A DNA stretch of 64,000 bases from Pseudomonas vlassakiae (GCF_014269035.2 NZ_JABWRP020000010.1:124001-188000), one strand, 5' to 3'. Counted from the stretch's first letter, positions 48,721-58,485 are shown. Notes: generated by a model not told the origin, from the sequence alone. Numbers and translations are program-made.

Positions 48721-50379
48721 TCAGACCAACAATGCCTGCAGGCTTGCCAGGTCGTCGGCTTCATCGACCGGTTTGTCCAGGCGCCAGCGCAACATCCGCG
48801 GAAATCGCACGGCGATACCGCTCTTGTGGCGCTTGGACAGCGCGATGCCCTCGAAGCCCAGCTCAAAGACCAGTGTCGGGGTGACGCTACGCACCGGCCC
48901 GAAGGTTTCCACCGTGGTCTTGCGAATGATCGCATCCACCTTGCGCATCTCTTCGTCGCTGAGCCCGGAGTAAGCCTTGGCGAAGGGCACCAGCGCGCGG
49001 TCGGGCGTGCCCGCCGGCGCATTCCACACGGCGAAGGTGTAGTCGCTGTAGAGGCTGGCACGGCGGCCATGGCCGCGTTGGGCGTAAATGAGCACCGCAT
49101 CGATGCTGAACGGGTCGATCTTCCACTTCCACCACAACCCCATGTCCTTGGTCCGGCCCACGCCGTACAGCGCGTCACGCTGCTTGAGCATCAAGCCCTC
49201 CACACCCAGGTTGCGCGATTGCTCGCGTTGCCGCGCCAGTTCGCGCCAGTCGTTGCCCTCGAGCAGTGGTGAAAGCAGCAGGGGGGCCAAGGGATGTTCT
49301 GCCAACAGGCGCTGCAGTTGCTGGCGCCGTTCATGTTGAGGCCGGCTGCGCCAGTCCTCACCTTGCCACTCCAGCAAGTCATAGGCTTGCAGTACCACCG
49401 GGGCGTCCGCCAGCAATTTCTTGCCCAGGGTCTTGCGGCCGATGCGCTGCTGCAGCACGGCGAACGGCTGCACTGCCGGTACGCCGGCATCGACGCCGGG
49501 CTTCCAGACCAATATCTCACCGTCGAGCACCGTACCATCGGGCAAGCTTTCGGCCAGGCTGTGCAGTTCGGGAAAGCGCTCGGTGACCAGTTCTTCGCCT
49601 CGGGACCAAATCCACAGCTGGCCATCACGCTTGACCACTTGAGCGCGTATGCCATCCCACTTCCATTCGATCAGCCAGCCAGCCGGAGGCCCGAGCAGCG
49701 CTTCGAACTGCTCGGGCGGTGCCTGCAGGGCGTGAGCGAGGAAGAAGGGATAAGGTTGGCCACCCCGCTGGCTATGTTCATCACTGGATTCTTCGGCGAT
49801 CAGCCGATGGTAGCTGGCGGCTGTCGGGCGGTGGCCAATATCGGTATAGCCGACCAAGCGCTGGGCCACGCGCTTGGCATCGAGGCCCGCCAGTTGCGCC
49901 AGGGCGCGCGTGACCAGCAGCTTGGACACACCGACGCGAAAGCTGCCGGTGATGAGCTTCAGGCACAGCATCAGGCTGGGGCGGTCCAGCTGTGCCCACA
50001 GCGGGGGCAGGCGTCGCTGGAGTTCCTCTGGCGGCAGGCCGCGCAAGGGCAACAGATGAGCTTCGACCCAGTGTGCCAGGCCGTCTTCGCTGGCATGGAA
50101 GGCTTGCGGCAACAGCAGCGAGATGGTTTCGGCCAGGTCGCCGACTGCCTGGTAACTCTCTTCGAACAACCAGTCGGGCAACCCCGCCAAGGCCGTGGCC
50201 AATTCGCGTAAGACGCGGGTCGGCACCAACTGGCGCGGACGCCCGCCCGCCAGGAAGTAGACGGCCCAGGCAGCATCTTCGGCGGGCGCTGCAGCAAAGT
50301 AGTCACGCAAGGCTTCGAGCTTGGCGTTGCTGGAGGTGGTCGCATCCAGGCGCAGGTACAGTTCGGCGAAGGCTTTCAT
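48721..50379 (-). CDS. ATP-dependent DNA ligase of the repair cluster
   Basis: Seals DNA nicks using ATP, 552 residues. An N-terminal DNA-binding domain (about 1-200) precedes the nucleotidyltransferase core, whose motif I is EWKWDGIRAQV with the AMP-accepting lysine near residue 235; motif III LDGEILVWK and motif V MLKQRDALY / WWKWKID follow, then an OB-fold domain. It is unrelated to the NAD-dependent replicative ligase. It overlaps the exonuclease gene by 4 bp. Confidence 0.94.
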   Translation of the reverse strand: MKAFAELYLRLDATTSSNAKLEALRDYFAAAPAEDAAWAVYFLAGGRPRQLVPTRVLRELATALAGLPDWLFEESYQAVGDLAETISLLLPQAFHASEDGLAHWVEAHLLPLRGLPPEELQRRLPPLWAQLDRPSLMLCLKLITGSFRVGVSKLLVTRALAQLAGLDAKRVAQRLVGYTDIGHRPTAASYHRLIAEESSDEHSQRGGQPYPFFLAHALQAPPEQFEALLGPPAGWLIEWKWDGIRAQVVKRDGQLWIWSRGEELVTERFPELHSLAESLPDGTVLDGEILVWKPGVDAGVPAVQPFAVLQQRIGRKTLGKKLLADAPVVLQAYDLLEWQGEDWRSRPQHERRQQLQRLLAEHPLAPLLLSPLLEGNDWRELARQREQSRNLGVEGLMLKQRDALYGVGRTKDMGLWWKWKIDPFSIDAVLIYAQRGHGRRASLYSDYTFAVWNAPAGTPDRALVPFAKAYSGLSDEEMRKVDAIIRKTTVETFGPVRSVTPTLVFELGFEGIALSKRHKSGIAVRFPRMLRWRLDKPVDEADDLASLQALLV

Positions 50380-51392
50380 TCCTCGGGCTCCGTGGCTGTG
50401 ATGTCATCCTCTTCGCCGTATTCGGTCACGAAGGCACGGGCATCCAGGCCTTGTTCGTTCAGGTAGCGCACCAGCACATTCACTGACCCGTGGGTGACCA
50501 TGACCCGCTCGGCACCTGTCTGCTCGATGGCCCACAGCAACCCCGGCCAGTCGGCGTGGTCGGACAACACGAAGCCACGGTCGACACCACGCCGACGGCG
50601 GGTACCGCGCAACAGCATCCAGCCGCTGGCAAAGGCATCGCTGTATTCGCCGAAACGGCGCATCCAGCTACTCCCGGCAGCGGAGGGCGGCGCCAGGATC
50701 AATGCCTGGCGCAGCAGCGGGTCGTTGCGCGGGACCTCACCGGCATAGCGGGTGGTCGGCAGCTGCACACCGGCTTCGCGGTATACCCGGTTCAGCGGCT
50801 CGACAGCGCCATGCACGAGGATCGGCCCGATGTCCGGGTCCAGGCCATGGAGAATTCGCTGAGCCTTGCCGAAGGCATAGCAGAACAGCACGCTGGCCTT
50901 GCCTTGTTCACAGTTGCTCCGCCACCAGGCATTGATCCCGGCAAAGATATCCGCCTGGCTGGGCCAACGGTAGATCGGCAGGCCGAACGTGGACTCAGTG
51001 ATGAAGGTATGGCAGCGCACCGGCTCGAAGGCTGTGCAGGTGCCGTCCGGTTCGACTTTGTAATCACCCGAAGCGACCCACACTTCGCCTTGGTACTCAA
51101 GACGCACCTGTGCCGAACCCAGCACATGGCCAGCCGGGTGCAGGCTGAGGGTGACGCCGTGATGCTGGATGCGTTCACCGTAGGGCAGGGTCTGCAGGTC
51201 GATGCCTTGGCCCAGGCGGCTGCGCAGGATGCCGGCTCCGGGGGCGGCGGTCAGATAGTGCTGATTGCCGGTGCGGGCATGGTCGCCATGACCGTGGGTG
51301 ATCACGGCGCGCTCGACCGGACGCCAGGGGTCGATATAGAAGTCCCCAGGCGGGCAGTACAGGCCTTCGGGGCGGGCGATGACAAGGTCCAT
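50376..51392 (-). CDS. Ligase-associated exonuclease, metallo-beta-lactamase fold
   Basis: DNA nuclease of 338 residues in the beta-CASP/SNM1-like part of the metallo-beta-lactamase superfamily. The metal motif H-x-H-x-DH is in ITHGHGDHARTG near residue 37, and LHPAGHVLGSAQVRLE and the late histidine in VLSDHADWPGL complete it. It is the first gene of the repair cluster (exonuclease, ligase, AstE-like, helicase, pdeM) and overlaps the ligase by 4 bp. Confidence 0.93.
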   Translation of the reverse strand: MDLVIARPEGLYCPPGDFYIDPWRPVERAVITHGHGDHARTGNQHYLTAAPGAGILRSRLGQGIDLQTLPYGERIQHHGVTLSLHPAGHVLGSAQVRLEYQGEVWVASGDYKVEPDGTCTAFEPVRCHTFITESTFGLPIYRWPSQADIFAGINAWWRSNCEQGKASVLFCYAFGKAQRILHGLDPDIGPILVHGAVEPLNRVYREAGVQLPTTRYAGEVPRNDPLLRQALILAPPSAAGSSWMRRFGEYSDAFASGWMLLRGTRRRRGVDRGFVLSDHADWPGLLWAIEQTGAERVMVTHGSVNVLVRYLNEQGLDARAFVTEYGEEDDITATEPEE

Positions 51393-51663
51393 GGTAATGC
51401 CTGGGTAGAGGGCTTACCAGTTGAGAACGTCACAGGGTGGGGGAAGTTCGGACGATGACGAGCGCCGGCCCCCACCTGGGTCAAGGGCGGTCAGGCACCA
51501 GTGTCAACCGCTGGCGGCCATTTCCTCCAACGTTGTGAAGCAGCGAAAAAGACAACACATTGTTCAGAAACGCAGACCCGCCATTCGCGGTTTACTACGG
51601 GCTCACATTTATCGTCCGCAACGATCTGGGCCGGGGCGAATGTTGAAATGAGGGGAGAACACC

Positions 51664-52089
51664 ATGACCTTTGACTATCCAGTAATCATTCATCGAGAGG
51701 CGGGCAGTGTCTGGATCAGTTGCCCAGATGTGCCTGAGATGTCCAGTGCAGGCGATACCGAGGAAGAGGCGCTGTTCGATGCTGTAGACGCCATGGAGTC
51801 CGCACTTTCATTCTATGTCGACCAGAAGATTGCGATACCGCTACCTGCCAAGCGATCGGCTGACCAGCCTGTCGTACGCTTGCCGGCCCTGACGGCGGCG
51901 AAGGCAGCCCTGTGGAATACCATGGTTGAGCAGAAAGTGAGCAAGACCGAGATGGCGCGGCGTCTGGGCGTCAATCGCCCTCAGGTCGATCGCCTGGTGG
52001 ATCTCTTGCATCGTTCGAAGATCGAGCAGGTTGAGCATGCATTGCATGTGCTCGGTCAGCGAATCGAACTCGCTGTCGTCACGGCTTGA
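51664..52089 (+). CDS. HicB-family antitoxin without a visible HicA partner
   Basis: 141-residue protein: N-terminal HicB fold (1-60, FDYPVIIHREAGSVWISCPD and AGDTEEEALFDAVDAMESAL) and a C-terminal helix-turn-helix (VSKTEMARRLGVNRPQVDRL). In typical loci hicA, about 60-80 codons, stands directly next to hicB. The 270 bp upstream contain no frame with HicA features and downstream is a terminator, so it looks like an orphan. It may act as a DNA-binding regulator. Start ATG follows GGGGAGAACACC. Confidence 0.85.
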   Translation: MTFDYPVIIHREAGSVWISCPDVPEMSSAGDTEEEALFDAVDAMESALSFYVDQKIAIPLPAKRSADQPVVRLPALTAAKAALWNTMVEQKVSKTEMARRLGVNRPQVDRLVDLLHRSKIEQVEHALHVLGQRIELAVVTA

Positions 52090-52103
52090 CGTCCCCAAGA
52101 AAG

Positions 52104-52133
52104 AAAAAGCCGCCAGTCCAGGCGGCTTTTTTC
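52104..52133. terminator. Bidirectional terminator between hicB and the acylase gene
   Basis: Stem AAGCCGCC / GGCGGCTT around AGTCCA with A-rich and T-rich flanks, between convergent genes, 15 bp after hicB. Confidence 0.9.
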
Positions 52134-52134
52134 A

Positions 52135-54576
52135 CTAGCGGCCCGGTACCAGGGTCAACCGCTGGCTGCCATAGGCCCGCCCGAAGTTCTGCGGCTGCAG
52201 CGGCAGGCTCATGAACCGCCCCTTGAACCAGGCGTCCAACCCGTCGCTGTAGTGCGCACTGGCCGGGTTGCCCGACTGGCCGTTGCTGGTCAGGACCTGC
52301 AGCGGCTCGGCCTGGCCGAAGTCGACGATCATGCGTGCCGAGGCCGGCAGGCGGGTGTTGAAATCGCTGCCCCAGGCGTAAGGGGTCAGGGCCAGGGTCG
52401 TGAAATCGCCACCGGCCGCCATCGGTGAGCGGCTCAGTGGGTCGCCCAGGCCGTGGTAAGCAGGGGCCGGCCAGCGGTACTGGTGCAGCTTGCCCCACTG
52501 CCAGGCGCGTCGGTCGCTGCCCAGTTGCGCGGTGCCAGTATCCACGGCGGCCGCCAGGCTGCGGGCGAGGATGGCCGGTTTGTCCTCTTTCTGCGGCGTG
52601 GTGCGATCATCCCAGAACGGGCTATCGTCGCGGCCCAGCAGGTGGTCGGCCTGGGCCGAGTACGACAGGCGGGCGTTGCTGACGAAGGCTTGCCAGGCCG
52701 GGCTCGATTCCGGACCGAGATCGTCGAGGAAGGTCTGCCGGGCCACTTCCTGAAGGAACAGCTGGTACAGCGCGGCATCGGCCGAGACCGGGCTCAGGCG
52801 GCCGTCGAAGGCCTTCAGCCGGGCCAGGGTGTCGCGCGCCTTGTCACGCTGGGATGCAGGCAGGGCGTCGATCGCCTGCTTGAGCGGCTGGGCCATGCCG
52901 GGGGCGTCGAACATTTGCTTGAGCTTGTCGCTCAGCAGCGTCACCTGATCGTTCTGCAGGGCCATCAGGCTGCGGTTGTCGTGCCGACCGTTGCCGGCCA
53001 GCTGGCCGAGGCGCTCGGCGCGTTCAGGGTAGTACCAGGTACTCGACAGCTGCATGCCGTAGCCACGCGGCAGGCTGCGTTGGTTGGCATGGGCGATCCA
53101 GCCGGCCGCAGGGTCCTGGTCATAGGGATGCAGCATCGGGTCGGCATAGCCATCCCAGTCATAGCGACCCTCCCAGCCGGGCGATGGCAGCAGGCCCTGG
53201 CCTTCACGGCGGTTCGGGTAGCGGCCGCTGACCTGCCAGCCGATGTGCTCGGGCTCGGCGAAGACGAAGTTGAGCGCGGCAGTGGCAACTTCGCGGGTGC
53301 TGTCGAAGGCGCGCTCGACATTCTGCGCGCGGGTCAGGTCGAACAGCGCGTCGAGGCTACGGTCGCCCTTGAGTTGCGGCAGGCTCAGGGCCAGGCCCAG
53401 GCTGGCGCTGCCTGCCTGCGGGAGCAGGGTGCCGTGCCGGGTGTCGTACATCACCTCGCGCACTGGGCGTTGGCCACGGATGAAGAAGGTTTCGCTGCGG
53501 GCGCGGGCCGGCAGCCACTTGCCGTCGGCCAGATAGGTCACCTGGCTGCCGGCGTGGCGCAGCTGCTCCAGATACAGGTCCTGGTTGTCGGCCATCACCG
53601 CGCTGCTGCTCCAGGCCAGCTTGCCGTTGTAGCCGGCCAGCACGATGGGCAGGCCGGGCAATGACAGGCCTGCGACCTGGTACTTGCCGGTGTGGATCTG
53701 CACCGGGCTCAGCGCCCAGGCTGCACGGCTGTCGCTGGCTAGCAGGCTCTTGCCGCTGCGGCTGCGTTGCGGGCCCAGCGCCAGGTTGGCCGAACCGGGG
53801 CTGCCGAGAAGGTCGAGATCGGCAAGTTTCTGGCTGGCTGCTGCCAGCGCGGGCAAACCTGGCAGTTGGCTGCTCAGGTTCAGGCCCTTGAGTTTTTCCA
53901 CCTCGGCTTCTGCCAGCGGCTCGTCCGGTGCGCCGGGCAACAACCAGGGCAGTTTGTCGTTGCCGACTTTCTGCGCCAGGGTCAGGGCGCTGAGTTCTTC
54001 CTGCAGGTTTACCGATTGGCTGAAGGCATACAGGTTGAAGATCAATGCCGAGTCTTCAGGCTTCCAGTACTCCGGGCGATAGCCACTGCTGGCCAGGTTG
54101 GCCGGCAGCTTGTCGCGGTAGCGGAACAGGTAGGCGTTGACCCCACGGGCATACACTTCAAAGAAGCGCTTCAGACGCGGCGAGGCATCGGCGTACTGCT
54201 GGGCGGCGTTCTGCTTCAGGTTAGCGGCGCGCATCAGCCGGTCGATATCCAGCGCTTCGCTGCCGGCCAGCTCCGCCAGGCGGCCTTGGGCGAGCAGGCG
54301 CATGGCAAGCATTTGCTCGATGCGATCGCCGGCATGCACATAGCCCAGGGTGAACAGCGCGTCATGGAAACTGCTGCTTTCGATCAGCGGTGCGCCCATG
54401 GCGTTGCGCCGGACCGAAACATTCTGCGCCAGGCCTTTGAGTGGCTGAACGCCGGTGGAGGGTGGCACGCTGTCCTGGTAACCACCCATCTGGCAGCCGG
54501 CGAGCCCGAGCATGCCGAGCAGCGTGGCGGTGGTACTGAACCGCAGGCGGAAGGGAGGAAGGACGGGGGCGGCCAT
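52135..54576 (-). CDS. Penicillin acylase-family lipoprotein
   Basis: N-terminal nucleophile amidase precursor, 813 residues. A lipoprotein signal (LGMLGLAGC, Cys near 28) means membrane attachment. The alpha-chain part ([16 protein letters not shown]) and the beta-chain part ([15 protein letters not shown]-like [14 protein letters not shown]) fit the family. The self-cleavage site, usually G|SNxW, reads [13 protein letters not shown], so the nucleophile serine is followed by Ala before Asn. Substrates of relatives include penicillins and acyl-homoserine lactones; not predictable here. Start at 54576 follows GGAGG about 20 nt before; the frame upstream is rejected. Confidence 0.88.
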   Translation of the reverse strand: MAAPVLPPFRLRFSTTATLLGMLGLAGCQMGGYQDSVPPSTGVQPLKGLAQNVSVRRNAMGAPLIESSSFHDALFTLGYVHAGDRIEQMLAMRLLAQGRLAELAGSEALDIDRLMRAANLKQNAAQQYADASPRLKRFFEVYARGVNAYLFRYRDKLPANLASSGYRPEYWKPEDSALIFNLYAFSQSVNLQEELSALTLAQKVGNDKLPWLLPGAPDEPLAEAEVEKLKGLNLSSQLPGLPALAAASQKLADLDLLGSPGSANLALGPQRSRSGKSLLASDSRAAWALSPVQIHTGKYQVAGLSLPGLPIVLAGYNGKLAWSSSAVMADNQDLYLEQLRHAGSQVTYLADGKWLPARARSETFFIRGQRPVREVMYDTRHGTLLPQAGSASLGLALSLPQLKGDRSLDALFDLTRAQNVERAFDSTREVATAALNFVFAEPEHIGWQVSGRYPNRREGQGLLPSPGWEGRYDWDGYADPMLHPYDQDPAAGWIAHANQRSLPRGYGMQLSSTWYYPERAERLGQLAGNGRHDNRSLMALQNDQVTLLSDKLKQMFDAPGMAQPLKQAIDALPASQRDKARDTLARLKAFDGRLSPVSADAALYQLFLQEVARQTFLDDLGPESSPAWQAFVSNARLSYSAQADHLLGRDDSPFWDDRTTPQKEDKPAILARSLAAAVDTGTAQLGSDRRAWQWGKLHQYRWPAPAYHGLGDPLSRSPMAAGGDFTTLALTPYAWGSDFNTRLPASARMIVDFGQAEPLQVLTSNGQSGNPASAHYSDGLDAWFKGRFMSLPLQPQNFGRAYGSQRLTLVPGR

Positions 54577-54697
54577 GACAAGGGCTCCTGCAGGGCGTGG
54601 CGGGGTTGTGAGAGGCGCTAAAGGTAGCATGCCGAAAGGGTTTTCAGTGTGCTTGCAAGGCGGAATAAGGGGACGCAGATGTGCCTGCCTTGAGATG

Positions 54698-54977
54698 TTC
54701 AGCGCCTGTGAGTTCGAGCGCCGCCCGCGCGGCGCTTCGCGGGGCAAGCCCGCTCCCACAGTCTGTTTCGGGCCAGTTACACTTGTGATGCCACCGCTGC
54801 CCGCCTTGTTTGTTCCCTTCGATATTGAGGAGAACAGTGCCGTTACTTCATCTATTTCAAGCCATGCGCCAAGGGGACGAGTGCGGAGGAGGCAGAAGTA
54901 ACTGGCCCGAAACAGACTGTGGGAGCGGGCTTGCCCCGCGAAGCGCCGCGCGGGCGGCGCTCGGTCTCACAGGCGCC
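54698..54977. repeat. Composite palindromic element, copy B (280 bp)
   Basis: Arms of about 80 bp (54698-54779 and 54899-54977) flank a 119-bp core. Arms carry GAGCGCCG...CGGCGC, GGGGCAAGCCCGCTCCCACA and TTTCGGGCCAG. The core shares CACCGCTG, CGCCTTGTTTGTT and a CATGC-CCAAGG block with copy A at 31990-32267 in the same order. It fills most of the 54577-55073 gap, where no gene is seen. Confidence 0.85.
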
Positions 54978-55020
54978 AGAGGGCTTCAGGCATGCACTTG
55001 TCAGCCCAGATGCTTTCTCA

Positions 55021-55072
55021 AGCCTTACAGCCTTACAGCCTTACAGCCTTACAGCCTTACAGCCTTACAGCC
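55021..55072. repeat. Tandem octamer repeat (AGCCTTAC, 6.5 copies)
   Basis: Six exact copies of AGCCTTAC and a half copy run head to tail and end one base before the stop codon of the SEC-C gene on the minus strand. Each unit is 8 bp, so copy changes would not alter that protein but could alter its 3' end RNA. Confidence 0.95.
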
Positions 55073-55073
55073 A

Positions 55074-55277
55074 TCAAGCGCCGTGGCACTTCTTGAACTT
55101 TTTCTGGCTGCCGCACGGGCACGGGTCGTTGCGGCCGACGTCCTTCAGGGCGTTGCGCACAGGCTCCTGGTGGCCATGGTTGCAGTGCGGGCCGTGTACA
55201 TGGCCGTGGTCGTGATCATGCTGATGATCGTGACCGTGGTTGCAGTCCGGGCCATGAACATGGGGTTGCTGGGTCAT
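55074..55277 (-). CDS. Histidine-rich SEC-C motif protein
   Basis: 67-residue protein. The first 37 residues are mostly His, Asp and Gly ([18 protein letters not shown]), able to bind metals such as zinc or nickel. The C-terminus is a SEC-C zinc motif, [18 protein letters not shown], as at the end of SecA. A second SEC-C protein is encoded at 55764-56243. Role unknown; metal storage or delivery is possible from composition only. Confidence 0.85.
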   Translation of the reverse strand: MTQQPHVHGPDCNHGHDHQHDHDHGHVHGPHCNHGHQEPVRNALKDVGRNDPCPCGSQKKFKKCHGA

Positions 55278-55284
55278 TGCAGGG

Positions 55285-55761
55285 TTACTCCGGTATGAGA
55301 TCGCCGGGGATTATCTCACCACTGCGCGACAAGTGCAGGTCCTGATGGATGATCAGCCCGGTCTCCAGCTCGCCCCGCAGGCGGTAATGCAGTGGCTGCC
55401 CGCTTTTGAGCAGCTTGGCCAACGGCTTCAGGTGCTGCCACAGGTTGGTTCGCGCGGTGATCTTGAACGTGCGCCGGGCATGCCCGCCGACGCTGCGCCA
55501 GAGGCTCACTTCGTCCTGCGCCAGCAGCAGGTCGTCGAGCCACACCGAATAGCTCAGGTTGCGAATGAACAGGCGGCTGTCGTTGGGGTTGTCGACGCGC
55601 AGGTGCAGGACGAATTCCTGCTGCAGCAGCCGCGCCTTTACCGTTTCCACCTTGTCCAGGTGCAATTCCGGCTCGCGCGTATCATCGTCGCCCCAGCTCG
55701 CACAGCCCGCCAGCAGCCCCAGCAGGGCGCCGAGCAAGAGCAGGCGGGTGGCGGCAATCAT
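55285..55761 (-). CDS. LEA14-like lipoprotein
   Basis: 158 residues. A lipoprotein signal ends in LLGLLAGC (Cys near 20), then a WHy/LEA14-type beta-sandwich ([20 protein letters not shown]). The start [11 protein letters not shown] at 55761 puts the signal at the N-terminus; the frame 10 codons longer overlaps the SEC-C gene upstream. Such domains are linked to stress and desiccation in plants; the bacterial role is unknown. It lies between two SEC-C protein genes on the same strand. Confidence 0.82.
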   Translation of the reverse strand: MIAATRLLLLGALLGLLAGCASWGDDDTREPELHLDKVETVKARLLQQEFVLHLRVDNPNDSRLFIRNLSYSVWLDDLLLAQDEVSLWRSVGGHARRTFKITARTNLWQHLKPLAKLLKSGQPLHYRLRGELETGLIIHQDLHLSRSGEIIPGDLIPE

Positions 55762-55763
55762 GC

Positions 55764-56242
<479 letters not shown>

Positions 56243-56243
<1 letters not shown>

Positions 56244-56737
56244 CACCACCAATACTTGCCGAAGTTTTCAGGGTTGGCCCAGAACTTGGCGTTGAGCCAG
56301 TCCGGGACCTGCTTGTAGTCATGTAGATCATAGGTGAACAAGCTCAACACCTGCTCGTCGCGGCGGAATTTCTCGCTGGCCGACAGCGCCAGCGAAAAGA
56401 AATCGGTGTCTTGCCAACCGCAGGCGGGCAGGTCGGCCAGCACTGCAACCCGGCTTGCGTTGAGGTTGCGGATGCCGCCCAACAATTGCAGGCCGGTGCG
56501 TTTGGGCAGGTGTTCCAGGCAGTCCACCAGCACTGCCAGGTCGAAGCGCTGCGCAGCCAGCGCTGCCGGCAATGGCCCCGGCGCGCAGGTTTCGATGGCC
56601 ACCTGGGGGTGCGCCTGGGCAAAGGCATCCAGGGCCGGGAAGCGGGTGCCCACCAGCAGCAGGCGCTGCGGGGTGAAGCGCTCTAGCAGCGCGGCCAGGG
56701 CTTGTTGCGGCGTGCGCTGGGAAAAACCGTCGGTCAT
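56243..56737 (-). CDS. Conserved methyltransferase-like protein
   Basis: 164 residues, resembling a DUF6231-type protein. The N-terminal half looks like a Rossmann methyltransferase core ([32 protein letters not shown]) but the glycine-rich SAM loop is weak. The C-terminus is aromatic ([15 protein letters not shown]). The ATG at 56737 follows GAGG. It is first in a minus-strand run with YchJ, the LEA14-like lipoprotein and the small SEC-C gene. Confidence 0.75.
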
Positions 56738-56896
56738 TGCCAATCCTCGTTCAAGTCATCCAAGACTAGCGGGCTGCTGCCCGCCGGCATAGAGGCAAGA
56801 GGCCGCGTCGTGGCTTGTTGCTGGCAGGGATGGATTGCGCGGTCTTTACTCCCAGAGATCGGCCTTATGCCGATTCCCCTAGGAGAAGCTACGAAA

Positions 56897-57586
56897 ATGA
56901 GCATAGTACGCACAGCGTTACCCCTGGTACTGCTCACCAGTGTGTTGACTGGTTGTGCAGGTTTGCAAAAAACCGACTGGCCGAAATGCGCTGCCGTCGG
57001 GGGCGTTGCCGGTGCCGGCCTGGGTGCCATCGAGAGTTCCAGCTGGGCTGGCTGGGGCGCGCTGCTCGGCGGTGGCCTGGCGGCAGGCTATTGCTGGGCT
57101 CACGGCGATGGCGACGAAGACGGTGATGGCGTGCCGGATAGCCGTGACAAGTGCCCGGGTACGCCGCACGGCGTGAAGGTCGATGCCAATGGCTGCCCAC
57201 CGCCTCCACCAGTGGTCGAGGAAGTGGTGGTGCAGAAGGAAGAAGTGATCGTCATTCGTGATGTGCACTTCGAATTCAACTCTTCGCGCCTGACTGCGGC
57301 CGACAAGGAGCGCCTGAACACGGTTGCCACGCGCCTCAAGCAAGAGGCCCCGGGCGCCCGTCTGAGCGTGACTGGCCACACCGACAGCGTGGGCTCCGAC
57401 AAGTACAACCAGAAGTTGTCCGAGCACCGTGCCCATGCGGTAACCGATTACCTGATCGACAGCGGTGTGCCTCGCGCCAGCTTCGTTTCGGTGGCAGGCG
57501 CAGGCGAAACCCAGCCAGTGGCGGACAATGCCACGGCCGAGGGGCGTGCCATGAACCGTCGTACCGAAATCAAGATCCAGCGTTGA
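56897..57586 (+). CDS. OmpA-family lipoprotein with TSP3 repeat (first of a pair)
   Basis: Outer-membrane lipoprotein of 229 residues. Signal and lipobox LLTSVLTGC, a glycine-rich membrane-like stretch (about 35-70), a calcium-binding thrombospondin type-3 motif DGDEDGDGVPDSRDKC, a proline hinge, and an OmpA peptidoglycan-binding domain (about 118-229, VTGHTDSVGSDKYNQKLSEH). Strong ribosome site AGGAGA. A hairpin (57594-57624) separates it from its paralogue 84 bp downstream. Confidence 0.92.
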   Translation: MSIVRTALPLVLLTSVLTGCAGLQKTDWPKCAAVGGVAGAGLGAIESSSWAGWGALLGGGLAAGYCWAHGDGDEDGDGVPDSRDKCPGTPHGVKVDANGCPPPPPVVEEVVVQKEEVIVIRDVHFEFNSSRLTAADKERLNTVATRLKQEAPGARLSVTGHTDSVGSDKYNQKLSEHRAHAVTDYLIDSGVPRASFVSVAGAGETQPVADNATAEGRAMNRRTEIKIQR

Positions 57587-57593
57587 CGTCACG

Positions 57594-57624
57594 GCGCCCG
57601 CGCCTTGTGAAGTGGCGCGGGCGC
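57594..57624 (+). terminator. Hairpin between the OmpA paralogues
   Basis: GCGCCCGCGCC / GGCGCGGGCGC with a 9-nt loop, 8 bp past the first stop codon. GC-rich stem with weak T-tract; possible partial terminator. Confidence 0.7.
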
Positions 57625-57670
57625 ATCTTCAATCCCGCCAGCGGTGGCCGATGACACAGGAGCATTCATC

Positions 57671-58384
57671 ATGAGTGTTATGTCGAAGGCGGCGATGCCG
57701 TTGCTGTTGGTTACCAGCCTGCTTGCAGGCTGCGCCACCCACAGTGACGGCAGTGCGCCCCTCAATCAAAGGACGTGGCCCGTCTGCAGCCTGCTCGGTG
57801 GCGCGGTGGGGGGTGGCCTTGGCGCCATCGAAAACTCGAGCTGGGCGGCTGGCCTCGGCGCCCTCGGCGCGATCACCGGTGGGCTGATCTGTTATGCCCA
57901 GGATGGTGACGAGGATGGTGACGGTGTGTTCGACCGTCGCGACCGCTGCCCCGACACCCCGGCCAATACAGCGGTGAACCACATGGGCTGCCCGCTGCCG
58001 CAGTATCCGCCGGCGCAACCCGCACCACAGCCCAAGCCTGAGGTGATCAGCCTCGATGACCAGGGCCAGGTGATGTTCGCGTTCAATTCCGCCGATCTCA
58101 CCCCGGGTAGCGAAGAACGCCTGAAAAGCCTGCTGCCGCGCCTCAGCGAGTTGGGTGTCACGCGTGTCAAGGTGGTCGGGCATACCGACAACGTCGGCTC
58201 AGACAACTACAACCAGGCGCTTTCCGAACGCCGCGCCGCCAGTGTCGCCGAATACCTGATCAGTCAGGGCCTGGCGCCGCAGAAGGTGACCAGCGAGGGC
58301 CGTGGTGCCCATGAGCCGATCGCCGACAACGCCACCGATGAAGGGCGTGCGCACAACCGACGGGTGGACCTGCACCTCAACTGA
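57671..58384 (+). CDS. OmpA-family lipoprotein with TSP3 repeat (second of a pair)
   Basis: 237 residues with the same plan as its upstream neighbour: lipobox LLVTSLLAGC, glycine-rich segment LGGAVGGGLGAIENSSWAAG, TSP3-like DGDEDGDGVFDRRDRC, proline-rich hinge (PPAQPAPQPKPE) and OmpA domain (VVGHTDNVGSDNYNQALSE). The shared GAIE-SSW motif points to a tandem duplication that later diverged. Likely structural link between outer membrane and wall. Confidence 0.92.
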   Translation: MSVMSKAAMPLLLVTSLLAGCATHSDGSAPLNQRTWPVCSLLGGAVGGGLGAIENSSWAAGLGALGAITGGLICYAQDGDEDGDGVFDRRDRCPDTPANTAVNHMGCPLPQYPPAQPAPQPKPEVISLDDQGQVMFAFNSADLTPGSEERLKSLLPRLSELGVTRVKVVGHTDNVGSDNYNQALSERRAASVAEYLISQGLAPQKVTSEGRGAHEPIADNATDEGRAHNRRVDLHLN

Positions 58385-58485
58385 CTGTGCTGGCGCGTGC
58401 CTGGGCATGCAGGTAGTGTTGGCTGCGCGGCGCGCTTGCTCGGGCCGCGTTGACATAACAATAAATAGACACGTAGGGGCGGGGT

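Noticed and set aside
51393..51663. Possible hicA toxin upstream of hicB
   Set aside because: All three frames were read; none gives the HicA core with GSHH-like residues. The only open frame (ends 51651) has no HicA feature.
55021..55072. CRISPR-like array
   Set aside because: Units are 8 bp, directly adjacent without spacers, and no cas gene is present; it is a simple tandem repeat.
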